Source: Roseiconus nitratireducens (GTDB lineage: Bacteria; Planctomycetota; Planctomycetia; Pirellulales; Pirellulaceae). Taken from it: DNA of 64,000 bases. Shown piece after piece: positions 45,371 through 53,130 of the stretch. Made by a program: the position numbers and the translations under genes. Within the stretch, counting starts at the first letter, position 1. Every line of letters begins with the position of its first letter. Below the pieces are notes generated by a model. It was not told the DNA's origin and did not search any database. It worked only from the letters and a program-made list of their open reading frames with translations. The stretch lies in contig NZ_VWOX01000005.1 of assembly GCF_008629675.1 (NCBI RefSeq), positions 51,001-115,000 on the forward strand, in the 5' to 3' direction.

Positions 45371-46381
45371 TCACAACTGGCCATTTTCGCGGTACCAGCG
45401 GACGGTCTGCTCGATGCGTTCTTGAAGAGACTGGCTGGCGGCAAACCCCAATTGCGATCTGGCTTTTTCACTGGAACATTCCCAACTGCGCACCACCGCC
45501 TCGCGGGCTTTATCGGACGAAAGAAACTGAGGCCGGCCCTTCAGTTTCCCAACCTGTTCGCTTCCCCAGGCAACGGTTCTTCCCACCCAGCGCCAAAGCG
45601 GCCAGACGATGACGCGACGGTTTTGAGCCGTCGCAATCCTGCGACCGAGTTGCCCATAGGTCGGAAACTCTCTGTCGTCGCAGGCCATGTAGACGCCAAG
45701 GCCGACGTCCGCTGGATCACTCGAAAGGCACTCTCCGGTGGTGCTGGCAATCAACAATTTCACCAGATCATCCACATAGACCATTGCCAACGGAGGCGTG
45801 CGGAATCCGATCGTGATGTGCACACCGGTTTTGGCAATCATTTGGTGCATCGGCAATGCGACCGCATCGTGGGGCCCAAAGACGATCCCCGGTCGAACGA
45901 TCGTCGTTGGCAAATCCTTGGCAAACTCACGGAGCGAGTTCTCTCCGGCCAGCTTACTCCGGCCATAGTCGCTAACCGGTGCGGGGACGGTTTCTTCATC
46001 GACCGGCTGCCCCACCCTCGACGCCGGTCCGACCGCCGCAAGCGAAGACACGAAGACGAACCGGCGAAGCAACGTCATTCTCATACACGCCCGTGCAAGT
46101 CGCTCGGTGGCATCACAATTGACCTCGAACAATTGCCTCGCGCGCAAGGCGTGGGTCAAACCCGCTACGTGAAAGACAACGTCGCAATCTCGAAGGGCAT
46201 CCTCGTACGTGGCACGTTTCTGCAAATCTCCCTCGATCAACTCAAACCCCGAGCGATACAGGTGGGTGGCACGCTTCCGATCCCGCACCAGGCAGACGAC
46301 TTCGCAGTCCAAGCCGGCAAGATGGCTGGCGAGATGGCGTCCGACGAATCCGGTCGCTCCGGTCAAGAAAATCCGCTTCAT
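45371..46381 (-). CDS. NAD(P)-dependent epimerase/dehydratase (extended SDR)
   Basis: The ATG at 46381 (MKRIFLTGATGFVGRHLASHL) is preferred over longer frames, whose first 50 residues are encoded by a repeat element. The 336-residue enzyme has the Rossmann GxxGxxG (GATGFVG), DVVFHVAGLTHA, VSSLAAVG with the catalytic Ser, and YGRSKLAGE with the Tyr-Lys pair. IVRPGIVFGPHD and the YVDDLVKLL block match sugar- and sterol-type extended SDRs. Likely reactions include epimerisation of nucleotide sugars or 3-beta-hydroxysteroid-like oxidation. Its stop codon sits immediately next to that of the MtfA-like gene, with no intergenic base. Confidence 0.87.
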   Translation of the reverse strand: MKRIFLTGATGFVGRHLASHLAGLDCEVVCLVRDRKRATHLYRSGFELIEGDLQKRATYEDALRDCDVVFHVAGLTHALRARQLFEVNCDATERLARACMRMTLLRRFVFVSSLAAVGPASRVGQPVDEETVPAPVSDYGRSKLAGENSLREFAKDLPTTIVRPGIVFGPHDAVALPMHQMIAKTGVHITIGFRTPPLAMVYVDDLVKLLIASTTGECLSSDPADVGLGVYMACDDREFPTYGQLGRRIATAQNRRVIVWPLWRWVGRTVAWGSEQVGKLKGRPQFLSSDKAREAVVRSWECSSEKARSQLGFAASQSLQERIEQTVRWYRENGQL

Positions 46382-46908
46382 GGTTGCGGGTGCCTTATCG
46401 GCCAATCCTCGATGATCATCTGGTAAGTCGTTCACGCTCGGGCCAGCGGTGAGACACGTTTCGGTCAGAACCTCGCGGAACAGCGCCACTCTAAGTGAGC
46501 CGCGTGGCGCTAGCCGCGGGTTTCCTCGCCACAACCGGCGGCTAGCGCCTTGCCGCTCATTGCGTTGCTAATCGCGGTGTTCTTGATTGAAAGTGGCGCC
46601 GTCTCCCTAGTCTACTTCGCGATCGACGCCGTTCGTACATGTCTTGAAAGAATGCCAATCCGGATCGATTCCCGCCAGACCGGCCAACCAACCCGCGCCA
46701 CCGACCAATCGACTTGCGGACGAATGCACCGCTCCGGACCACCTGAATCCGCTAGAATCTTTCCAACAAGACGGACGCGTCCATCATTCGCCGCTGCGGC
46801 GATCAAGACGCCATGTCACATTTCAACCTCCAGTTCCCACTTGCAACGATTCTGAGCTGGAGGACGGAGCTCGTCTGTTTCTACACCTTCTCTTTGACGG
46901 GGGATCCG
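46382..46908. other. Divergent intergenic region carrying repeat copy C
   Basis: A 527-base gap between the epimerase (minus) and the EF-hand gene (plus), both reading outward. It holds repeat copy C at 46475-46606; no further gene is seen. Confidence 0.45.
46475..46606 (-). repeat. Dispersed palindromic element, copy C (reverse orientation)
   Basis: Both ends resemble the terminal repeats (AACAGCGCCACTCT at left, AAAGTGGCGCCGTC at right). GTGGCGCTAGCCGCGGG and GGCGGCTAGCGCC form the internal arms, read as the reverse complement of copy D. Nearly full length, with a few changes in the terminal repeats. Confidence 0.8.
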
Positions 46909-48045
46909 ATGCGTCGGTTCATCAAACGGTCGTGCTGTCCTTCCGGTGCGTTATTGATGGCGTTGCTGGTCGTTTCCAACGCGACCGGTCAATTGCAAAC
47001 GCCCACGGATGTTTATTCGCTCAAGCTGATTTCGGCCGACTTGGAGGACGCCGATAAGACGCTTGCGATGAAGGACCTGAACGACGATGACTTGTTGGAT
47101 AAAAAAGAGATGGCCTCATTGCGATGGGCCGATGATGCAAAGAAGGTGGATTTGAACGGAGACGGCAAACTGACGCACTTGGAAATCGCAATTCACTTTG
47201 CTTCCGTTCGAGACGAGAAGGACGTCGAGCAGATCGATCGAACGGTCGCAAACCGCGCGATGCGGAAACATGATGCCAACCGGAATGGTCAGATCGATCC
47301 AGGCGAAATCAGCAGTGCCTGGCCGGAAGAACCTGACGAAATCGACGTCAATGGCGACGGCATTCTGACGCTGAATGAATTGACCGAAGCGTTCGCCTTC
47401 CGACGCGTGGTTCGGAGCGAGTTCGGGATCATTGGTGTCGATCAGGGATGGGCGATCAAACTTCGCAATCGATTCGATGAGAATCAGGACGGTGGCTTGA
47501 ACAAACGTGAATGGGATGCGGCCCCCTTGCCCGATCGTCCCGAAAAGTTTGACGAAGACAAAGACGACCGTCTGTCATTGATGGAGATCGCCACCATGCT
47601 GGCCAAACACCGTCAATCTTTGGGGCTGACCGCCAAAGACCAACTTGCATCCAGAGCCTTGATCGGACGCTTCGATCGCGACGGCGACAGCAAAGTCACT
47701 TTGCCGGAATGGAAACCGTTGCAGGAGTCTTTCCCCGACCCGATTTCTGATTTGCTCAGCTACGACACGAATTCGGACGAAACGATTGAGTTGCTGGAAA
47801 TCGAAAAGACGCTCAGCAAACGACGTGACGAAAAAGGCTACTCGGACAGCGACGCGGCGATGGCGAGGCGGTTGATCATGCGGCACGACCAGAACCGTGA
47901 CCAACAGATCAAAGCCGACGAATTAAAGGAAGTCAGCGGCGGAGGGTACCTGGGAAAAGAGGACCTGCCACAGATCGATCGCGACGGCAACAAGGCCATC
48001 AACCAGGACGAATTGGCTCGCTACCTGGCGCGTGAAAAAGATTGA
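46909..48045 (+). CDS. Secreted protein with ten EF-hand-like calcium-binding loops
   Basis: The ATG at 46909, behind a GGGGG ribosome-binding site, gives 378 residues with an N-terminal signal (SGALLMALLVVSNATGQ). Ten loops follow the 12-residue EF-hand spacing with Asp at 1, Asp/Asn at 3 and 5 and Glu at 12: DLNDDDLLDKKE, DLNGDGKLTHLE, DANRNGQIDPGE, DVNGDGILTLNE, DENQDGGLNKRE, DEDKDDRLSLME, DRDGDSKVTLPE, DTNSDETIELLE, DQNRDQQIKADE and DRDGNKAINQDE. Some lack the usual Gly at position 6. It probably binds calcium at the cell surface, as a buffer or structural linker. No catalytic domain accompanies the loops. Confidence 0.85.
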   Translation: MRRFIKRSCCPSGALLMALLVVSNATGQLQTPTDVYSLKLISADLEDADKTLAMKDLNDDDLLDKKEMASLRWADDAKKVDLNGDGKLTHLEIAIHFASVRDEKDVEQIDRTVANRAMRKHDANRNGQIDPGEISSAWPEEPDEIDVNGDGILTLNELTEAFAFRRVVRSEFGIIGVDQGWAIKLRNRFDENQDGGLNKREWDAAPLPDRPEKFDEDKDDRLSLMEIATMLAKHRQSLGLTAKDQLASRALIGRFDRDGDSKVTLPEWKPLQESFPDPISDLLSYDTNSDETIELLEIEKTLSKRRDEKGYSDSDAAMARRLIMRHDQNRDQQIKADELKEVSGGGYLGKEDLPQIDRDGNKAINQDELARYLAREKD

Positions 48046-48081
48046 TCGCCGCTGAATTGAAATGGCGGTTTCGAGTTTCTC

Positions 48082-48105
48082 CCACGCTCTGGCGAGCGTG
48101 GCTAC
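48082..48105 (+). repeat. CCACGCTC hairpin repeat, copy 2
   Basis: CCACGCTC TGGC GAGCGTGG is a perfect 8-bp stem with a four-base loop, followed by CTAC. This is the best preserved of the three copies. Confidence 0.75.
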
Positions 48106-48172
48106 TGATTGCGAAGGGTTCATCGCGTCACTTCCGAACCGTAGCTATCGTCGCCAGACAGTGCCCTGCCAG

Positions 48173-48304
48173 CTGGACAGCGCCACTTTCAATCAAAAAA
48201 CACCGTGATTTGCAGTGCCATGAGCGGCAAGGCGCTAGCCGCCGGTCGAGGCGAGAAAACCCGCGGCTAGCGCCACGCGGCTCACCCAAAGTGGCGCTGT
48301 CCAG
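48173..48304 (+). repeat. Dispersed palindromic element, copy D (complete, MITE-like)
   Basis: The ends form a perfect 17-bp terminal inverted repeat (CTGGACAGCGCCACTTT at 48173-48189 and its reverse complement at 48288-48304). Inside, GGCGCTAGCCG and CGGCTAGCGCC form a second stem. The bases CCAG flank both sides directly (48169-48172 and 48305-48308), possibly a 4-bp target duplication. It contains no gene, so it would be non-autonomous. Confidence 0.85.
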
Positions 48305-48349
48305 CCAGAGACTCCACGCCCGGACACTGCCAGAATCGACGCCGCCTGA

Positions 48350-50161
48350 CTAAGGCGCCGACCGGGCATCCCACCACCAACGATTCACCGCTCGCGGTGC
48401 TCGTGAGGCCAGCCCCTGCTGAGCGGACAACGTCGGGTAAACCTCCACCTGCTTCGAAACCATTCGCGCGACATCGACGGCGACTCCGCCGGAAGCCAGC
48501 AGGATGTGATGGCGTTGCTTGCCCTGACGGACGGTGTGCATCGTCGCGATGGAATCGACCTGTTTGGGGGCGACCAGGGAGTAGTCCATCGAATCGTCTT
48601 CGATGGCGAGCGCCGCCGCCAATCGCCCGTGGGAATCGGGGTGACCGTGCTGCTGAATGGTTTGCGCCACGGCGGCCAATCGATACAAGGATTCCAGGGC
48701 GGCGAACACCGGGTAGTCGTCCCGAATCGCGTTCCAGTGCTGATTGAACTCTTCGACAAATCGTTGGCTGCGTGGATCAACGGTGACCGCGCCTCGGCTG
48801 CCATCGCGAAGGGCAAGTTGATTCTCTCCGCTGAGCGAAACGCCGCGCCCGGAAAGTTCGAAGACTTTGCGTTTCGCGTCTGCACGCAGAGCTTGCGGCT
48901 CCGCCTTGAACCACAGCCGCAACAACAATCCGTCCGGCGGCCCTTGATCAATCAGGGCATCGACCATTTGAAGGTAATTCCCCACCCCATCGGGCATCGG
49001 CCGCTGGCCGAGGGCCAACTGTTTCATCAAGCGGTCGGCTTCGACCATCAGCAAAGCCACCGGCGTATCACCTGCCGCCCCGAAAACCTCAATTCGCTGC
49101 CCTCCCAAGGCCGACTTCAACCGCTCGGCGGCAGCGCCAATGGGAATGGTCCCGGCGCGGATTTGCGCGGCCACTTCGGCCGCCGATCGCATCCCGTCGG
49201 GGGTCGGATCGATCGTGCATCCGAAGGCCGCTTGGGCTTGCGCCGCTGCCAGGCAGCGAGCCAGAAAATCGACCCGCAAAGTGGTGCGACCGCTGCTTCG
49301 ATCGGTCAACCAACCGCGGTCATTGACGATTCCGCCCACCGGACCGGCCAGCACCACATCCTGGTCGTCAAAGACCAAGTATTGCACTTCCGACAGACCG
49401 GCCAGATTCGTCAGATCATCCCCCAACGGCAAGCCCGTGATCCGGCGGGCCGCGATCTCGTCTCGCAGACGACGCAATGAGACACACCGCATGTCCGACG
49501 GCTCGCGCCAGTCGGTTGCCCCGCCATCGGTATCCGTTGTCAGGTCATGAGCCAGTTTCGCCAGCGTCTCCCCTCCATCGGACGCCGATTGCACCGAGGT
49601 CACCGTCCCCTCCAGATCCACAAACACCCCTTGGGGATAGGGAGCCATGGTGCTGTTGCCCCCCAAAGCTTCCCACGTGTCCGGAGCGACCGTGGTTTCG
49701 ATCAGGTTCATCAGAGAACTGAAGTCCGCGAACGAACTGCCGCCGGCCAGATCCGCTTGCTTTCCGATCGGAGCCTCGACCGCGAGACCCTGGCCGTCGT
49801 CGCCACCCCACTGGCCCCGCGCCGCTTGACGGGTTCGGTCAATCACTTCCCGTCGCCACGAAGGCGAATCGATTTGACGAAGCGTGGCAATCGCGGCGGC
49901 GGTCTCCCCCAACATGGACTGCCGGACCGCCAACCCGGCCAATGCCTCCTGGTCGGCCCCGGGCAGCGACTTCGCCAATGCGAATTCACCCGCGGCCGCG
50001 GCCTGGGCGATCGGCGTGGAGGACCGGTTGTCCGACTTCTGGGTAGCCGGTGGTTCAGCCCGCAGAACATTGCCCGGGACCGTCAAAGACCCCCAGGTCA
50101 ACATCACCGCGAACAGGCACCCCACGGCGGGAATGGGACGGAGACTCCGCAGGCGTGACAT
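48350..50161 (-). CDS. DUF1598-type secreted protein, long paralogue
   Basis: From the ATG at 50161 the product is 603 residues. A signal peptide precedes a low-conservation N-terminal part (about residues 40-220). The DUF1598-like core follows with VSLRRLRDEI, LAGLSEVQYLVFDDQDVVLAGPVGG, CTIDPTPDGMR, ALLMVEADRLMKQLALG and VSLSGENQLA. It ends with NRWWWDARSAP. The same blocks occur in the 461-residue protein at 51252, so the two are paralogues. The family is common in planctomycetes and has no known function; export suggests a periplasmic or paryphoplasm role. Confidence 0.8.
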   Translation of the reverse strand: MSRLRSLRPIPAVGCLFAVMLTWGSLTVPGNVLRAEPPATQKSDNRSSTPIAQAAAAGEFALAKSLPGADQEALAGLAVRQSMLGETAAAIATLRQIDSPSWRREVIDRTRQAARGQWGGDDGQGLAVEAPIGKQADLAGGSSFADFSSLMNLIETTVAPDTWEALGGNSTMAPYPQGVFVDLEGTVTSVQSASDGGETLAKLAHDLTTDTDGGATDWREPSDMRCVSLRRLRDEIAARRITGLPLGDDLTNLAGLSEVQYLVFDDQDVVLAGPVGGIVNDRGWLTDRSSGRTTLRVDFLARCLAAAQAQAAFGCTIDPTPDGMRSAAEVAAQIRAGTIPIGAAAERLKSALGGQRIEVFGAAGDTPVALLMVEADRLMKQLALGQRPMPDGVGNYLQMVDALIDQGPPDGLLLRLWFKAEPQALRADAKRKVFELSGRGVSLSGENQLALRDGSRGAVTVDPRSQRFVEEFNQHWNAIRDDYPVFAALESLYRLAAVAQTIQQHGHPDSHGRLAAALAIEDDSMDYSLVAPKQVDSIATMHTVRQGKQRHHILLASGGVAVDVARMVSKQVEVYPTLSAQQGLASRAPRAVNRWWWDARSAP

Positions 50162-50393
50162 GGCAAATCCCAACGACGATGTAAAGGAGCAGCGGCAGCG
50201 ACAGATCACTACCGGGAATAGGAAAAACGAACGAGAGAAAAAATCATACCAAAGCAACCTTTCCTGGGATTGCGTCGTCCCCGGCGGGAACGCGAGCGAA
50301 GATCCGTTGCAAAATTGAACAACACCGCTGTCGCATTCTGCATCACCCTGTCGGCTATCAGACGGCCGGGCATCACTCTGTCGGAACTGGCAA

Positions 50394-51164
50394 TCACACG
50401 GTCCGCCACTGTCCCGACAACAACCGTTGCTGCGGCCGGAAACGCTGCTTGTAATTCAGGTGGGAATTCGCAGCCACGTACAATCCGAGGTAGACGAACT
50501 GGCGATCAGACTGACGCGCCAACTCGATCTGTTTCAGGACTGCCAACGTTCCCAAACTGTATCGGGCGAACGCCGGGTCAAAGTGCGTGTAGACGGCGTT
50601 GATTGAACGTTGCCCGAAGTCAGCCACCGCCACGGCGACCACTTCGCCGTCATGTCGCATCACCAGCTCGCGGGTCTCGGCACAGGTATCGACAAGGAAC
50701 TCATGATAGTCCGCTGGTCCGACCGGACCGGAGGAGGTCAGCGAACGTTGCTGGCGGTGCTGGTTGAAGAGACGAACGCGATCGCTGTCGACCGTCGGAA
50801 CCGCCCATTCGAATTCCAGTTCCCGTTCGCCGCGATTGAGCACCCGTTGCATCGAGCGGGTGATCTGAAACTCGCGCACGTCCACCCTCGTGGGAACGCA
50901 TTCACTGCACTGCGGACACTGCGTGCGATACAGCATCCGGCCGGAGCGTCGGTATCCCAGCGCCAGCAGTTCGTCTAAATCCGAGGGTGACAGCGGATGC
51001 CGCGGGTATTCCAACGGCATTCGAGCGATCCTTCCATCCAGATACGGACACGCCTGGAGCGAATCATAGACGACGACCAGCGGCGGTCGTGGGGGTGCGG
51101 AACGATCCGAACCCGAGCGAACCGGAAAGGCGCGATGGGAAGCTGTGATTCGCTGTTGGTCCAT
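50394..51164 (-). CDS. bpt: Aspartate/glutamate leucyltransferase (Bpt)
   Basis: The 256-residue protein shows the N-terminal ATE domain YDSLQACPYLDGRIARMPLEYP, then SGRMLYRTQCPQCSECVPTRV with the conserved Cys cluster, and the C-terminal GNAT-like ATE domain LVMRHDGEVVAVAVADFGQ, INAVYTHFDPAFARYSLGT and YLGLYVAANSHLNYK. It transfers leucine from Leu-tRNA to N-terminal Asp or Glu of target proteins, marking them for ClpAP degradation by the N-degron route. The ATG at 51164 fits the family start. It sits between the two DUF1598 genes, all on the minus strand. Confidence 0.93.
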   Translation of the reverse strand: MDQQRITASHRAFPVRSGSDRSAPPRPPLVVVYDSLQACPYLDGRIARMPLEYPRHPLSPSDLDELLALGYRRSGRMLYRTQCPQCSECVPTRVDVREFQITRSMQRVLNRGERELEFEWAVPTVDSDRVRLFNQHRQQRSLTSSGPVGPADYHEFLVDTCAETRELVMRHDGEVVAVAVADFGQRSINAVYTHFDPAFARYSLGTLAVLKQIELARQSDRQFVYLGLYVAANSHLNYKQRFRPQQRLLSGQWRTV

Positions 51165-51251
51165 AAAAAAACACCGGCGCGCGAAACAACGGTCGTGCGC
51201 CAGTGTAGCAATGATTTTCTTATTCGCCGAACAAATCGGCGGTAAGCGGGA

Positions 51252-52637
51252 TCAATCCCACCACCACTGACCGTCCTGCAAATCGGAGGGTCCGGCGGAC
51301 TGTTTGACGTCGCTGGTCGCGGCTTGGTCCACGACCAGATTCTCGGGCGTCAGGGCTTTGCGGGGCTGCATCTGAACACCGCCACCCAGAGGCGTCATCA
51401 GCGTGTTGCCACGCCAGACGGCATTGACGGCCGTTTCGACTTGCTCGGGAGCCGTGCGGGTCTGGATCGAGTACTGGGATTCATCGCCCAGCACGGGCAT
51501 TGCCCATTCGGCCTGACCGTAAAAGTCCTGTTCCTGGATGTAAGCGGCGACGATCGAAACATCCATCAGCTGCCGCAACTCCGCGTAGATTCTGACCCGC
51601 TGGGCAATTTCCGGAAACTGGCGGGTGAAATCCTGACAGAAGGCCTGGCTGGCTTTGTTGACGCGTTTGGTCGCGGTCCGCTGCCCGCCCGCCACGCGCT
51701 CGTTCTCGCCGACCAACTGCACACCACGCTCGTTGATCTTCATCGCCAAGCCGTCTTCGCTGACGGCGATGCCATCGTAGCGAGGTTGGAAATACCAACG
51801 CTCCATCGCGTTGGCAGCCACCGCGGCGGGATTCGCCCGGTCCACGTAGCTTTGAAACCGCATCGGCAGACGTTCCAAGCCGATGCCGATCAACTTCATG
51901 CGGTAGTCGGCCTCCACCAACACGCGAGCAAAGTGCGTGTCGTCTGGGATGCCGCGGATAGAAACGGTCTGCAGACCCAAATTGGTTTTCAGCCCTTGGG
52001 CCAAACGGGCCGCATCGCTCGGTTGGACGCGACCTCGCACCGAAGCCAGGAACTGCTGCATCCGCTGCAGTCCTTCCGGGGTCGGGTCGATCGAAACGCT
52101 GATCACGCCGGTTCCGGGTTGGCCCGGTGCGTAAGCTCGCAAGGCCGTGGTCAGGTCTTCCAGCAATACGGTCGGTCGCCCGGACTGGATCCCGACAAAG
52201 CGTTCGGTCGGGTCGGCCACATAGCCTTCGGCCGGTCCGGCGACGACGATGTCCTGCGTTTCGGGATAGTAGAAGACGTATTGAATCGCTGTCAGTCCGG
52301 CCAAAGCTTGCTGTTCTTCGCTCGGCTGACCGGCGGTGGCCAGTTGTTCTTTGACGGCGGCTTCCAACCGCTGCAGCGAGACCTTTCGCAGCGGGCTGGG
52401 ACGCATCACTTCGTTGTCCCCGGCCTGACGAGCGGCCATCAATCGCTGATTGGCCAGCCGCGGATCGAATTGCCGAATCTTCAGCACACCCTTGGCGTCA
52501 ACGTCCACACCGGCGATCGGCTGGGCGAAGTTAATATTGGTCCCACCGCCATTGTTTTGGGCGAAAGCGGCGGGTTGCGCAAAGACACACAGCGTGGCAA
52601 CCGCCACGCCCAGCAAGGGACGGAAAAGTCGTGTCAT
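51252..52637 (-). CDS. DUF1598-type secreted protein, short paralogue
   Basis: The 461-residue product starts at the ATG at 52637 with a signal peptide (LLGVAVATLCVFAQPAAFA). Conserved blocks shared with the paralogue are VSLQRLEAAV, LAGLTAIQYVFYYPETQDIVVAGPAEGY, VSIDPTPEGLQRM, ARVLVEADYRMKLIGIGLE and GVQLVGENERVA. It ends with DGQWWWD, like the partner. The protein lacks the N-terminal extra region of the long form. Presumed exported; function unknown. It is the first gene of the minus-strand set bpt/DUF1598, and its promoter lies in the 493-base gap shared with gnd. Confidence 0.8.
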   Translation of the reverse strand: MTRLFRPLLGVAVATLCVFAQPAAFAQNNGGGTNINFAQPIAGVDVDAKGVLKIRQFDPRLANQRLMAARQAGDNEVMRPSPLRKVSLQRLEAAVKEQLATAGQPSEEQQALAGLTAIQYVFYYPETQDIVVAGPAEGYVADPTERFVGIQSGRPTVLLEDLTTALRAYAPGQPGTGVISVSIDPTPEGLQRMQQFLASVRGRVQPSDAARLAQGLKTNLGLQTVSIRGIPDDTHFARVLVEADYRMKLIGIGLERLPMRFQSYVDRANPAAVAANAMERWYFQPRYDGIAVSEDGLAMKINERGVQLVGENERVAGGQRTATKRVNKASQAFCQDFTRQFPEIAQRVRIYAELRQLMDVSIVAAYIQEQDFYGQAEWAMPVLGDESQYSIQTRTAPEQVETAVNAVWRGNTLMTPLGGGVQMQPRKALTPENLVVDQAATSDVKQSAGPSDLQDGQWWWD

Positions 52638-53130
52638 CGGTAAAACCAAATTCGTTTTGCGACCAGGAAAAGCCGGCGCATGGGGAAAAGTCACTACTGG
52701 TGACAGTAATCAGTCTGTCGCGAAACGGCAAGAAACAAGCACAAATCGAGGGGATTTGGCCGCAGCGTTGGGTTTGGGATTCGGACGTTCCGCCGCCGCC
52801 AGCGGTCATCCGCTGCGCGACGAATGGCAATTTCCGTACCACACCGCGACGGTCGGAGGGCTTCTGACGGCTTTCCGGGGCCGCGACCAGTCCGCCGGTG
52901 GATTCCGGACGGCGTCGGAGCGGCCTTGTCGGTGGGTGGGTCGGATCGGCGACGCCCGGAATCCCGGAGCGTCCCCCCGTGGCGGGCGACGCCTGTGTTC
53001 GGCCGTTGGACATTCGTTCGCCAAACGATAGCTCTTCGATAGCGGTCCCGCGGTACCCTTTCGGTTTTTTTCCCACGCTTTAGAATCTCCGCTCGGTTTC
53101 CGACGATCCCCTACCAACGAGTTGAAAAAG
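52638..53130. other. Divergent promoter region between DUF1598 and gnd
   Basis: A 493-base gap with no recognised gene, repeat or clear promoter. Arg/Pro-rich open frames are present on both strands but look non-coding. Confidence 0.4.

Larger units (their letters stand above)
48046..48349. other. Intergenic region rich in repeats
   Basis: This 304-base gap between convergent genes holds the CCACGCTC hairpin at 48082 and the complete element copy D at 48173; nothing else is seen. Open frames through it encode repeat-derived residues. Confidence 0.6.

Noticed and set aside
46382..46534. A 51-residue N-terminal extension of the epimerase
   Set aside because: Part of it is encoded by repeat copy C, and similar residues (NPRLAPRGS) appear in a frame over copy D, so they are repeat-derived.
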